In this document: positions 9,478-18,232 of the stretch, piece by piece
How positions within the stretch are numbered: position 1 is the stretch's first letter
Layout of the letters: each line of letters opens with the position of its first letter
Assembly (NCBI GenBank): GCA_947458455.1
Contig: CANGYJ010000003.1
Coordinates: 372,001 to 436,000, forward strand
DNA from: Verrucomicrobiaceae bacterium
GTDB taxonomy: Bacteria > Verrucomicrobiota > Verrucomicrobiia > Verrucomicrobiales > Verrucomicrobiaceae
DNA: 64,000 nucleotides
Reading direction: 5' to 3'
Translations under genes and position numbers: made by a program
Notes under the pieces: generated by a model
The model's input: only the letters and a program-made list of their open reading frames with translations
Told to the model about the DNA's origin: nothing
Database searches by the model: none

Positions 9478-11043
9478 CTAAAAGCGGCGGTCTGGCGGAG
9501 GGCCGAAGCCACCACGTTGGTTTTGCATGGCTTCGCGTTCGGCATCGCGCTCTTCGCGTTCTTGGGCGCGGGTGGTTTTGGTTTGGAAGAGGAGCTGGCG
9601 GGCGACTTTGCGATCGTCGAAAGGATGTTTCTTGCCTTGGATGTCCTGGTAGTCCTCGTGGCCTTTGCCAGCGATGAAGATGATGTCGCCTGGACGAGCA
9701 TTTTCGATGGCGATCTGGATGGCCTGACGACGATCAGCGATGACGGCGTGGCTGTTTGGACGGGCAAAACCTGCCTTCGCATCATTCAGGATGGCCTGCG
9801 GGTCCTCGGTGCGGGGGTTGTCAGAGGTGAGCACGCAGATGTCACTGCCCAACTCGGCTGCGGAGGCCATTTTGGGGCGCTTCGTGCGATCACGATCTCC
9901 ACCGCATCCGAAGACGGTGATGATGCGGCCGGGGCGGAGGGCGCGGACGGTTTTCAGGGCGTTCACAATGCCATCGGGCGTGTGCGCATAGTCCACAAAG
10001 ATCTGGAAGCGGGTCGTGGTATCGGTGACGCGTTCGAGGCGTCCGGGCACCTGCGGCGCTTTTTGCATGTTGGCGATGGCTTCACGTAGATTGAGGCCGG
10101 AAGTGCTGACAGCGGCCAAAGCGGCGAGCGTGTTGTAAACGTTGAAATCACCGATGAGCGGCGTTCGCACAAGGAAACTTCGGCCTTTGGCATCCAGTTC
10201 AAACTGCGTGCCGTTCATGTCATAGCGGACGTTGTTCGCACGGAAGTCACAACCGACGCCAAAGCCATATTTGATGACGCGGCCGGTGCTGGCGAAGCGT
10301 TCGATCAGTTTGCGGCCCCAGAGATCATCGCCATTGATCACGAGCGAAGCACGCGGTGTGGCGGCAGCGATGTCGAAGAGCTTCACCTTGGCCTCGAAGT
10401 ACTTCTCCATCGTGCCGTGGTAGTCGAGATGGTCCTGCGTGAGGTTGGTGAAGATGGCGGAGGCAAATGAAAGGCCATGTGCACGATGCTGGTCGAGCGC
10501 GTGCGAGGAGATTTCCATGGCGCAGGCACGGCAGCCATTGCCGCGCATCTGTGAAAGCAGTGTCTGAATCTCCAGCGACTCCGGCGTGGTGTGCGTGGCG
10601 GGCACCTGCTGGCCGCCGAGATCGTAAAAGATGGTGCCGAGCAATCCGCAGCGCATCTGGCCGAGGTTCATCAAATGATGCGCGAGGAAGGCGGTGGTCG
10701 TTTTTCCATTCGTGCCGGTGACGCCGATGAGCGTCATGTTTTTGCCCGGATGGCCGTTCAAGGCCGCTGCCGCATCTGCGAGGGCGATGCGTGAGTGGCG
10801 CACATGAATCCAAGGCGTGGTGCAGCCATCCGGCGGGGCTTGTTCTGCGATGATGGCGGCACAACCGGCCTCGATGGCCTTTGGAATGAAGGTGTGGCCA
10901 TCGACGCTGCTGCCGCGAAGCGCGACGAAGGCGATGCCCGGGCCTGCCAGACGTGAATCGTAGGCCAAGCCGGTGATCTCCGTGTCCAGCGAGCCGCTGG
11001 TCATGGGCTTATCGAGATGAGGGATGAGATCGCGAAGAGTCAT
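9478..11043 (-). CDS. murE: UDP-MurNAc-L-alanyl-D-glutamate--2,6-diaminopimelate ligase
   Basis: 521 residues. Adds the third stem-peptide residue. P-loop GTNGKTT is at about 110-116, the HTTPES substrate motif near 150-156, and DNPRTEDP at about 408-415. DNPR is the motif associated with meso-diaminopimelate specificity, so the wall is predicted to be of the mDAP type. The last 35 or so residues form a charged Arg/Glu/Gln tail ending in GGFGPPPDRRF that is not part of the usual MurE fold. The start is one base after the ftsI stop. Confidence 0.95.
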   Translation of the reverse strand: MTLRDLIPHLDKPMTSGSLDTEITGLAYDSRLAGPGIAFVALRGSSVDGHTFIPKAIEAGCAAIIAEQAPPDGCTTPWIHVRHSRIALADAAAALNGHPGKNMTLIGVTGTNGKTTTAFLAHHLMNLGQMRCGLLGTIFYDLGGQQVPATHTTPESLEIQTLLSQMRGNGCRACAMEISSHALDQHRAHGLSFASAIFTNLTQDHLDYHGTMEKYFEAKVKLFDIAAATPRASLVINGDDLWGRKLIERFASTGRVIKYGFGVGCDFRANNVRYDMNGTQFELDAKGRSFLVRTPLIGDFNVYNTLAALAAVSTSGLNLREAIANMQKAPQVPGRLERVTDTTTRFQIFVDYAHTPDGIVNALKTVRALRPGRIITVFGCGGDRDRTKRPKMASAAELGSDICVLTSDNPRTEDPQAILNDAKAGFARPNSHAVIADRRQAIQIAIENARPGDIIFIAGKGHEDYQDIQGKKHPFDDRKVARQLLFQTKTTRAQEREERDAEREAMQNQRGGFGPPPDRRF

Positions 11044-11044
11044 T

Positions 11045-12913
11045 TTATTGGGCGTCTCCTTTTTGCGCGAGGTTCAGGCGCTTCTGGTGGCGGGTGGCGA
11101 GGTGGTGCAGCGTCTCGCGCACCACCTCGGCGAAGATGGGGCAGGCGACCTTGCCGCCACGGACGTCGTGATGATCCTTGGCAATCGGGTCATCGAGCAT
11201 CACGACACAGGAAACCTGCGGCTTCTCCACCGGCGCAAAGCCTGCGAAGGAGGTGACGTAGTGGTTCTGGATGTATTTGTTGAGCTTGTCGTCGTAGCGC
11301 ACGGAGGTGCCCGTCTTGCCCGCGACGCGGATTTCTGGCGCGAGCGAGGCCCGCTTGCCGGTGCCTTCGAGCACGACGGCTTCGAGGAATTCACGCAGTT
11401 GTGCCGCCGTGGCGGCCGTGCAGGCCTGGCCGACGGGCTGCGGCGGCACATGCTCCACCTTCCCTTCGGGCGTGGTGATGTGATCAATGATGCGGGCCTG
11501 CATGAGCGTGCCGCCATTGGCGACGGCTCCATAGGCCAGCGCGACATGCAGCGGCGTGGTGTTGAGGTTGTAACCGACGCAGACGTTCTTCTGCGTGGGA
11601 TTGCTCCACTTGCCCATGGGCAGCAGACCAGGCTGCTCGCCGCTGAGGCCGATGCCAGTGCGCTGGCCGAAGCCGAAGCGCTTGGCGTAATCGAGTAGTG
11701 AGTCGCGGCCGATGCGCTTGAAGATCTTGTAGGTGCCGATGTTGCTGGAGTGGACGAGCACGCCTTTGACCGTCTGGCGGCCGTTCGATTCGTCGTCGTT
11801 GATCCACACCTTGAGCTTCGGCTCGAACCAGTGCCAGTCTTCGCAATCAATGATCTCGGTGGGCGTGACCTTCTTCAAATCAAGCGCCGCGGCGAGCGTG
11901 ACAATCTTGAAGGTGGAGCCAGGCTCGTAGAGGCCGCCGTGGATGTGATTCGTCCAGGTGTTCTCTTTTTCGTTCTCGCTATCACGATGTGGCCGTGCGG
12001 CGGCGGCGAGGATGGAGCCGGTGAAGGGATCGGTGACGACAATGACGACGCGTTTGGCTTGATGGGACTTCCATTCACGCTCGCAGATGCCCTCGACGAT
12101 GTCCTGGAGCTGCATGTCGATGGTGAGATGGATGTCGTGGCCGTTGCGAGGCTCGATGACCTTGCCGCGATAGGCCGGCAGTTCGTTGCCTGAGCGGTCA
12201 CGCTCGATGAACTGCTCTCCAGGCACGCCGGTGAGCATGCCATCCATGAGTTTTTCCACGCCCCAGAGGCCGTGGTTGGTCTTCGTATCTGTGTCGCCGA
12301 TGAAGAGCGAAAGACGATCTTTCGCTGGGAAAGTGCGCTCGACCACCGGACGGAGGTAGATGCCAAACAGGCGCTCCTTTTTCAGCATTTCCGCGAGCTG
12401 CTGTGCCCGCTCGTCCTCGATGAGTTTTTCGAGAATGACCTCGCCTTTTTCGGCGGTGATCTTCGCGAGAATTTCTTCCTTTGGCAGCGTCAGCGTCTGG
12501 GCGAGCACGGTGGCGATGTGATCGTGGTAGGCGGCAAGCGTTTCCGCATCGGTCATGGTCTCACGAATCTCGATGGCTTTCACGCCACGCAGTTTGGCAA
12601 GGCGCTGACGCACGGTGATGATCTCGCGAAGGTGGGCGCGGTCGGTGTGGAGCTCGCTGAAGGATTCGTCGAAAGCGAGGAAGTCGTCGTTGAAGTCACG
12701 GATGGTGCCGCGATGCGCCGGCAGCGTGATGTGGCGCTGGTATTTGTTCGCGGCGAGACTGGCGAGACGAGGTGATTCTTTGATCTGAATGACCGCGAGC
12801 TTCCAGGTGACCACGGAGAAACCGGCGAGGAGCACAAACAGCAAGACCATCATGCGACTGCACAGGGGGCGGTCGCGACGGAGCTGAGTGTGATCTGGGA
12901 GGGGCTGGCTCAA
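11045..12913 (-). CDS. ftsI: Class B penicillin-binding protein FtsI (PBP3-like)
   Basis: 622 residues. A short cytoplasmic end and one membrane segment (about 20-42) precede the dimerisation (pedestal) domain and the transpeptidase domain. All three catalytic motifs are visible: S333-TF-K336 in EPGSTFKIV, S389-S-N391, and K533-T-G in AGKTGTS. It cross-links septal peptidoglycan and works with FtsW. An insertion rich in Glu/Lys (about 100-190) between the N-terminal pedestal motif and GLWGVEKLMD makes it longer than a minimal FtsI. The start overlaps the upstream FtsL-like gene by four bases (ATGA). Confidence 0.94.
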   Translation of the reverse strand: MSQPLPDHTQLRRDRPLCSRMMVLLFVLLAGFSVVTWKLAVIQIKESPRLASLAANKYQRHITLPAHRGTIRDFNDDFLAFDESFSELHTDRAHLREIITVRQRLAKLRGVKAIEIRETMTDAETLAAYHDHIATVLAQTLTLPKEEILAKITAEKGEVILEKLIEDERAQQLAEMLKKERLFGIYLRPVVERTFPAKDRLSLFIGDTDTKTNHGLWGVEKLMDGMLTGVPGEQFIERDRSGNELPAYRGKVIEPRNGHDIHLTIDMQLQDIVEGICEREWKSHQAKRVVIVVTDPFTGSILAAAARPHRDSENEKENTWTNHIHGGLYEPGSTFKIVTLAAALDLKKVTPTEIIDCEDWHWFEPKLKVWINDDESNGRQTVKGVLVHSSNIGTYKIFKRIGRDSLLDYAKRFGFGQRTGIGLSGEQPGLLPMGKWSNPTQKNVCVGYNLNTTPLHVALAYGAVANGGTLMQARIIDHITTPEGKVEHVPPQPVGQACTAATAAQLREFLEAVVLEGTGKRASLAPEIRVAGKTGTSVRYDDKLNKYIQNHYVTSFAGFAPVEKPQVSCVVMLDDPIAKDHHDVRGGKVACPIFAEVVRETLHHLATRHQKRLNLAQKGDAQ

Positions 12914-13323
12914 GGTATGGGCGTGTTTTGCGCGAAGGCGCGGGCGACGGGGATCGCGGCTGGGGCGGGCGCATCGTTCGTGCTCAAAGCGACGGCGACG
13001 GGTGCGGAAGTGGTAGCTGGCATGACGAGGATGCGGCCCTCATCGAGCGGGCGTAGCATCGTGGCGATCTTTGTGAGGCGCGGCTGCACGCGCTGCGAGG
13101 CAAAGGCCTTCTCTTTGAATTGCGCGAGCTTATCGATCTCTGTGCGCAGTAGGCGGATCTCGTCTTCGACTTTCCTCTGCTCCTCGCCGAGGGCGCGGAC
13201 GCGGTTTTTACTCACCACGATACCGAGCCCCACGAGTGCGAGCGAGGCAACGACAACGAGGATCGCCACGATGGCGGTCAGGCTGAGGCTGTTGCGATAG
13301 CGGGTGGTGCGACGCGATTTCAT
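12910..13323 (-). CDS. ftsL: FtsL-like septum protein
   Basis: 137 residues. A basic N-terminus (MKSRRTTRYRN) is followed by one membrane segment at about 12-37 and a charged heptad-like helix at about 43-72, consistent with the FtsL/DivIC coiled coil. An Ala/Pro-rich C-terminus follows. Sequence similarity to FtsL is weak as usual; size, topology and position between rsmH and ftsI carry the call. The ATG at 13323 overlaps the rsmH stop as ATGA, which fixes this start against longer in-frame alternatives. Confidence 0.8.
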   Translation of the reverse strand: MKSRRTTRYRNSLSLTAIVAILVVVASLALVGLGIVVSKNRVRALGEEQRKVEDEIRLLRTEIDKLAQFKEKAFASQRVQPRLTKIATMLRPLDEGRILVMPATTSAPVAVALSTNDAPAPAAIPVARAFAQNTPIP

Positions 13324-14360
13324 GATGGGAGACGTTCGGCGACACGCAGACGAGCGCTGCGAGCGCGAGGATTGAGTTCGAGTTCGGCTTCGGAGGCTTC
13401 GATGGGCTTCCGCGTGATCAATTTCAGCACGCAATCGGGATTCGGCCTCGGCGCAGGCCACTCCGGGCGGTCCAACTCTGGCGCGGAGAGGTGCGCGAGG
13501 GTTTGCTTCACGATGCGATCCTCCAGCGAGTGGAAGGTGATGACGGCGAGGCGGCCTCCTGGTTTCAGCCACTTCGGAGCGGCAGCGAGGAAGTCACGCA
13601 GCGCGGCGAGTTCGTCATTTACGGCGATGCGCAGCGCCTGGAAGACGAGTGTGGCCGGATGACGCTTGCTGCGCTTTGGCGAAGCGGTGGAGACAATGTC
13701 CGCGAGCTGCGTGGTCGTCTGAATGAGACGAGAAGAGCGGGCCTTCACGATGGCACGAGCGATGCGGCGGGCGTTTGGCTCCTCGCCGTATTCGAAGAAG
13801 ATGCGCATGAGCTCCTCCTCGGCGGCGGTGTTGATCAGATCGGCGGCGGTTTGATCCGCGTCCGTATCCATGCGCATGTCGAGCGGCGCATCCTTATTAA
13901 AAGAGAAGCCTCGCGCACCGTCATCAAGCTGGTGGCTCGACACGCCGATGTCCACGAGCATGCCGTCAAAGCCAGACACACCCGCCTCCTCAACGATTTG
14001 CGGGAAGTGACGAAAATTGCCGCGCAGGGCGCAGAAGCGGTCCGCGTAGCCTTTCAGGCGGGCGTTGGCATAGGAAAGAGCCTGCTCATCCTGGTCCATC
14101 GCCACCACGCGGGCACCGCGCTGAAGCAGCGCCTCGCTGTGACCTCCACCGCCGAGGGTGCCATCGAAAATGAGCTTGCCTGGAGCAGGTTGGAGAGCTT
14201 CGAGTGTTTCCGCGAGGAGCACGGGCAGATGATAAAACGGTAAATTCCTCTGGCCGAAACCTGGGCTGCTGCCTCCATCAGACCCTGCCGCCCCGCCGGA
14301 ACCGCTACTTGAGAAGCGAGTCTCCAAGAAGCCGCGATTGGCAGGCACCAAATCATCCAT
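13320..14360 (-). CDS. rsmH: 16S rRNA (cytosine-1402 N4)-methyltransferase
   Basis: 346 residues from the chosen start. Methylates N4 of C1402 in 16S rRNA using AdoMet. Visible motifs are FYHLPVLLAETLEAL at the N-terminal side, FDGTLGGGGHS (AdoMet binding, about 65-75), VDIGVSSHQLDDGARGFSF and VITFHSLEDRIVK. It is the first gene of the dcw operon, and no mraZ precedes it. The start is uncertain: the ATG at 14360 leaves about 43 residues, including a Gly/Ser-rich stretch, before the conserved core; an upstream ATG at 14513 is also in frame, and neither has a clear ribosome binding site. Confidence 0.92.
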   Translation of the reverse strand: MDDLVPANRGFLETRFSSSGSGGAAGSDGGSSPGFGQRNLPFYHLPVLLAETLEALQPAPGKLIFDGTLGGGGHSEALLQRGARVVAMDQDEQALSYANARLKGYADRFCALRGNFRHFPQIVEEAGVSGFDGMLVDIGVSSHQLDDGARGFSFNKDAPLDMRMDTDADQTAADLINTAAEEELMRIFFEYGEEPNARRIARAIVKARSSRLIQTTTQLADIVSTASPKRSKRHPATLVFQALRIAVNDELAALRDFLAAAPKWLKPGGRLAVITFHSLEDRIVKQTLAHLSAPELDRPEWPAPRPNPDCVLKLITRKPIEASEAELELNPRARSARLRVAERLPS

Positions 14361-14932
14361 CGCATCTGTCGCCCCGAACCAAGGCCAGCCGCCGACTTGG
14401 AAAACCTCGGTTATTCTAGCAATCTTGCTGGCGATGGTCTCCAAGACACCGCGTTCCTTCGCCCGGAAACCGGCGGCGAAAGGAAATGGCGGGGCATTAA
14501 CAGCGGAATGCATGGCGGGAGAGGGAAAGGGGAGCTTGAGGCAACGAGGACCGCGAAGCCGAGAAAACTGAAGCCACACGATCCAGCTAAAAATTCAATT
14601 AATGCTTATAATCTAGCTTTACGAGGCTTTGCAATGCTCGTTTTGAGAATTCTTGCGGTCAGCGGAATTTCTGGAAATATAAGCAATTGAACACTTGGAA
14701 TCGACATAATTGCTCGTAAAGCGGCGGCGGCTTCGGAAGGGGACGTCGGGTTTGCCGTTGCCGATTGAGGCTTGGTTTTGAGGCGATGAAGAGGGCCGCT
14801 GCTCTGCAAGGCTTGAATTTTCGGCTTTCCAGTCACCTTTGGCAGATTTTTCTCCCAAGAGGATTCTCGACAGGCAGGAGGAATTCTTGTTAGCCTTCAA
14901 AAAAAGGCAAAATTCAACCACCACACCAAACC
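14361..14932. other. Divergent intergenic region between rsmH and the KAP-rich gene
   Basis: About 570 bases without a supported gene. It must hold the promoter of the dcw operon and that of the gene at 14933. The stretch 14575-14720 is clearly more AT-rich than its surroundings and holds TATAAT at about 14606-14611 on the plus strand, but no convincing -35 partner at proper spacing was found. No mraZ-like frame is present. Short open frames on both strands lack coding character. Confidence 0.5.
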
Positions 14933-15616
14933 ATGGCTAAGAAACCAGCACCCAAGAAGGCACCCGCGAAAAAAACCGCCGCGAAACCTGCTCCTAAACA
15001 GGCAGCGCCATCGAAGAATCCTCCGGCCAAAAAGCCTGCCCCGGTGAAGAAACCGACACCGAAGCCCACTCCTACCAAGAAACCTGCGCCGAAACCCGCA
15101 GCGAAGTCCGCGCCAGCTTCCAAACCGGACCCAGCCCCAGTGCCGGTGAAGAAGCCTGAACCCGCCCCGGTCTTCAAACCCGTCTTTGAAACCCCCGGGC
15201 CAGATTCCGTGTCGATTCCGACACCTCCTCCAACTCTTAAAGTGACTATCACTAAAGGCTCTGCTCCCGCCGGCACTCCACTCACCGTCTCCACGCAGGC
15301 CTCCGCAGGTGCCGCTGCGAACGGCAATACCCATCCGGCAAATATCCTCGCCCTCGTCAGCAGCGGCGGCTGGCCCGTGACCGATCTCTCGAAGGACAAT
15401 TTCACCCTGATGGAATACTTCGAGGTGCCCGGCCAGCAGGCTCCGTTCAGCAACAACATCACGTCCTTCCGCAACGTCGGCACGGGAGCTTACCTTATTC
15501 AGGTAAAACCCATCAACAGTGCCACCTGGCGCAGCGGTCACCACCTCGCCCAGATCATCGTCAGCTCAGACGATGACCGCCAGGGCCAGGGAGCCGTGAA
15601 GATCATCATCCGCTGA
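14933..15616 (+). CDS. Lys/Ala/Pro-tailed protein with a C-terminal beta-type domain
   Basis: 227 residues. The first 85 or so residues are a low-complexity basic tail of repeated KKPAP/KPTP/KKTAAKP units like those of bacterial histone H1-like or AlgP-type proteins. After a Pro-rich hinge, residues about 100-227 form a compact domain with motifs DLSKDNFTLMEYF, FSNNITSFRNVGTGAY and QGQGAVKIIIR, which looks like a small beta-sandwich. No signal peptide or membrane segment is seen. The basic tail suggests binding to nucleic acid or another polyanion, but the C-terminal domain has no function known to me. There is no clear ribosome binding site before the ATG. A strong terminator follows. Confidence 0.75.
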   Translation: MAKKPAPKKAPAKKTAAKPAPKQAAPSKNPPAKKPAPVKKPTPKPTPTKKPAPKPAAKSAPASKPDPAPVPVKKPEPAPVFKPVFETPGPDSVSIPTPPPTLKVTITKGSAPAGTPLTVSTQASAGAAANGNTHPANILALVSSGGWPVTDLSKDNFTLMEYFEVPGQQAPFSNNITSFRNVGTGAYLIQVKPINSATWRSGHHLAQIIVSSDDDRQGQGAVKIIIR

Positions 15617-15642
15617 GCCGATCAAAAAGATGTCATTTTAGG

Positions 15643-15676
15643 AAAGGACCGCGTTACTGCGGTCCTTTTCATTTTC
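15643..15676 (+). terminator. Rho-independent terminator
   Basis: A perfect 10-bp stem AAAGGACCGC / GCGGTCCTTT (15643-15652 with 15659-15668) with a six-base loop is followed by TTTTC-ATTTTC. It lies 27 bases after the stop of the KAP-tailed gene and before the next plus-strand gene, so it probably ends that transcript. Confidence 0.88.
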
Positions 15677-15718
15677 ACCTTTTCGCTCCCACTCCCACCG
15701 CTAGCATCCGCCCCATCC

Positions 15719-16765
15719 ATGAATCGCCGCTCCTTCCTCGCCTCCACGTTTGCCACCGCCGCCGCGTCCACCATCCGGGCAGCCACACCGAGCCTTCCCA
15801 TCGGCCTCGATCACTTCTCTGTCCGCGCCACCGGATGGAAAGCCGCGCAGTACATCGACTACGCCGCTTCACTGAAGCTCAATTCCATCTTCCTCTCCGA
15901 ACTCGGCGTGTTCGAAAACTTTGAAGACGCTTATTTGAAGAGCCTCAAAGAGCAGGCGCATAAGGCCAACCTGCAAGTCTATGTCGGCACCGGCAGCGTT
16001 TGCGAAAGCTCGAACACCTGGAAGGCCGCCAATGGCACCGGTGTGGATCACCTCGCCCTCACCATCAAAATCGCCAAAGCGCTCGGCTCGCCCATCGCCC
16101 GTTGCTACCTCGGCAATCAAAAGGATCGCTCCACGGATGGCGGCATCGCCAAGCACATCGAAAACACCATCAAGGCCATCAAAGCCAACCAAAGCCGAGC
16201 CGAGGCCGAAAGCATCAAGATCGCCATCGAAAACCACGCGGGCGATATGCAGTCCGCCGAGCTGCGCGAACTCATCGAGGTCGCCGGCAAAGGCTACGTC
16301 GGTGCCAACATCGATCCCGGCAACGCCGTGTGGGCGCTCGAAGAGCCGATGAAACACCTCGAAGTGCTCGGCCCTGTCACCGTCTGCTCCAGCGTGCGCG
16401 ACAGCATGCTCTGGGAAGGTGAAAACGGTGCCGTCGTCGTGCAATGGACCGCCATTGGCGAAGGCCTCATCGATTTCAAAGCCTACGCTAAACGTTTCGC
16501 CGAGCTCGCCCCCGGCGTGCCGCTTCAAGTCGAGACCATCTCCGGCTTCGCCCGCCCCTTCGAGATCACCCAAGACGACTTCTGGTCCATCTTCCCCGGC
16601 CACCGCGATAGCGACATGTTCAAAGCCTGGCTTGCCCTCGCCAAAAAAGGCAAAAAGATCGACAGCTTCAAAGCCCCCGACGGCCCCGGCAAAAAAGACG
16701 CCGAGATCGCCTACCAAAAAGGCGAATGCGAACGCAGCTTCGCGTGGCTGAAAGCAAACGTGTGA
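15719..16765 (+). CDS. Exported sugar phosphate isomerase/epimerase-like TIM barrel protein
   Basis: 348 residues. A Tat-type signal (MNRRSFLASTFATAAAS) precedes a xylose isomerase-like/AP endonuclease 2 TIM barrel. Blocks such as IAIENHAGDMQSAELRELIE and GANIDPGNAVWA place metal-binding acidic and His residues at the expected barrel strands. Family members isomerise or epimerise sugars or modify inositol derivatives; the substrate here is unknown. The gene is monocistronic, between a terminator and a convergent hairpin. Confidence 0.8.
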   Translation: MNRRSFLASTFATAAASTIRAATPSLPIGLDHFSVRATGWKAAQYIDYAASLKLNSIFLSELGVFENFEDAYLKSLKEQAHKANLQVYVGTGSVCESSNTWKAANGTGVDHLALTIKIAKALGSPIARCYLGNQKDRSTDGGIAKHIENTIKAIKANQSRAEAESIKIAIENHAGDMQSAELRELIEVAGKGYVGANIDPGNAVWALEEPMKHLEVLGPVTVCSSVRDSMLWEGENGAVVVQWTAIGEGLIDFKAYAKRFAELAPGVPLQVETISGFARPFEITQDDFWSIFPGHRDSDMFKAWLALAKKGKKIDSFKAPDGPGKKDAEIAYQKGECERSFAWLKANV

Positions 16766-16792
16766 GTTCGTAAATCAACCTGTCGATGGCGG

Positions 16793-16812
16793 TGCGGGCA
16801 TGAGTGCCCGCA
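16793..16812. terminator. Hairpin between convergent genes
   Basis: Perfect 8-bp stem TGCGGGCA / TGCCCGCA with loop TGAG, located between the isomerase-like gene and the convergent DUF1501 gene. There is no T tract, so it may be a bidirectional stop signal or a small dispersed repeat. Confidence 0.45.
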
Positions 16813-16822
16813 TCACTCATCA

Positions 16823-18232
16823 TCACGCCACGATCGGCTTGATTACCTTCGCGGGATCGACGCCGGTGAGGCGGAAGTCGAGGCCTTGAGAGCGGAAGGT
16901 GAGCTTTTCGTGGTCGATGCCGAGCTGGTGGAGGATCGTCGCGTGGATGTCGTGGACGTGGACGGGGTTCTCGACGGCTCCGAAGCCGAACTCGTCGGTC
17001 ACACCGTGCGTAACGCCGCCTTTGAAGCCGCCGCCGGCGAACCACATGGTGAAGGCGTCGATGTGGTGATTGCGTCCGGTGGATTCACGCACCTCGCCCA
17101 TCGGCGTGCGGCCGAATTCACCGCCCCAGATGACGATGGTGTCATCGAGCAGGCCACGTTGCTTGAGGTCTTTGACGAGCGCGGCGCTGGCTTGGTCAAT
17201 GTCCTGGCATTTGAGCGGCATGTGTTTTTCCAGGTTTTCGGTGGGGCCGCCGTGGTGGTCCCAATTCGTGTCGTAGAGCTGCACAAAGCGCACGCCACGC
17301 TCGACGAGGCGGCGGGCGAGCAGGCAGTTTCGCGCAAAGCTGGTCTCCTTCGGATCTTTGATGCCGTAAAGGTCGAGCGTGGCCTGTGATTCGTCGCTGG
17401 TATCCATCAGCTCGGGAGCACTGGTCTGCATCTTAAAGGCCATTTCGTAGGCGTTGATGCGGGTGTTGATCTCCTGGTCGCCTGTTTCGACGAGGCGTTT
17501 CAGGTTGAGCTCACGCACGGCATCCACCACCTGCCGCTGCTGGGCGGCGCTGATCTCATTGGGCGTGGAGAGATTCACAATTGGATCGCCCTGATTGCGC
17601 AGCGGCACGCCTTGGTAGGTCGTCGGCAGCACGCCGCTACCCCACAGCACGGAGCCGCCACGCGGACCACGCGGGCCGCTTTGCAGCACGACAAAGCCCG
17701 GCAGATCCTCGCACTCGCTGCCGAGGCCGTAGGTCACCCAGGCACCCATGCTCGGACGACCAAAAAGTCCGCTGCCGGTGTTCATGTACATCTTCGCCGG
17801 CGCATGATTGAACAGGTCTGTCTTGCAGGTGGTGACGAGGCTGATGTCATCGACGATCTTCGCCGTGTGCGGCAGGTAATCGCTCACCCACGCGCCGCAC
17901 TGCCCATGCTGCTTGAAGCCAATCTTCGGCCCCAGTAGATCACTGCGATGGCTGCTGTCCATGAAGGCGAAGCGCTTCCCTTTGGTGTAGCTCTCAGGAA
18001 TGGGCTTGCCGTTCAGTTTGGTGAGCAACGGCTTGTATTCAAAAGTCTCCAACTGCGACGGCCCGCCTGCCATGAAGAGGAAGATGACGTTCTTCGCCTT
18101 CGCCGGGAAATGAGTCTTCTTCGGTGCCAGCGAGGCATCGCGTGCCATGAGCGATGACAGCGCCATGGAGCCGACGCCAATGCCGCAGCGGCTGAAGAAA
18201 TGACGACGAGTTTGGTGAAGCAGCGGGTTCAT
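16823..18232 (-). CDS. DUF1501 family protein with Tat-like signal
   Basis: 469 residues. The N-terminus carries a twin-arginine type signal (TRRHFFSRCGIGVGSMALSS). The body is DUF1501, a family with the alkaline phosphatase/sulfatase-like fold: VIFLFMAGGPSQLETFEYKP at the start, DTNWDHHGGPTENLEKH in the middle and IVIWGGEFGRTPMGE, GRNHH and VHDIHATILHQLG near the end, which supply likely metal and catalytic residues. The substrate is unknown. The ATG at 18232 overlaps the DUF1080 stop by four bases and fixes the start. It is third in an operon with DUF1549/DUF1553 and DUF1080 genes. Confidence 0.9.
   Translation of the reverse strand: MNPLLHQTRRHFFSRCGIGVGSMALSSLMARDASLAPKKTHFPAKAKNVIFLFMAGGPSQLETFEYKPLLTKLNGKPIPESYTKGKRFAFMDSSHRSDLLGPKIGFKQHGQCGAWVSDYLPHTAKIVDDISLVTTCKTDLFNHAPAKMYMNTGSGLFGRPSMGAWVTYGLGSECEDLPGFVVLQSGPRGPRGGSVLWGSGVLPTTYQGVPLRNQGDPIVNLSTPNEISAAQQRQVVDAVRELNLKRLVETGDQEINTRINAYEMAFKMQTSAPELMDTSDESQATLDLYGIKDPKETSFARNCLLARRLVERGVRFVQLYDTNWDHHGGPTENLEKHMPLKCQDIDQASAALVKDLKQRGLLDDTIVIWGGEFGRTPMGEVRESTGRNHHIDAFTMWFAGGGFKGGVTHGVTDEFGFGAVENPVHVHDIHATILHQLGIDHEKLTFRSQGLDFRLTGVDPAKVIKPIVA

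Noticed and set aside
8496-9677. A 393-codon plus-strand frame opposite murF
   Set aside because: It is antisense to murF, with no recognisable domain; long open antisense frames are common in high-GC DNA.
14397-14924. Short frames in the gap before rsmH (for example 97 and 101 codons)
   Set aside because: No family motif, no ribosome binding site, and compositions that do not resemble coding sequence in this window; not mraZ.
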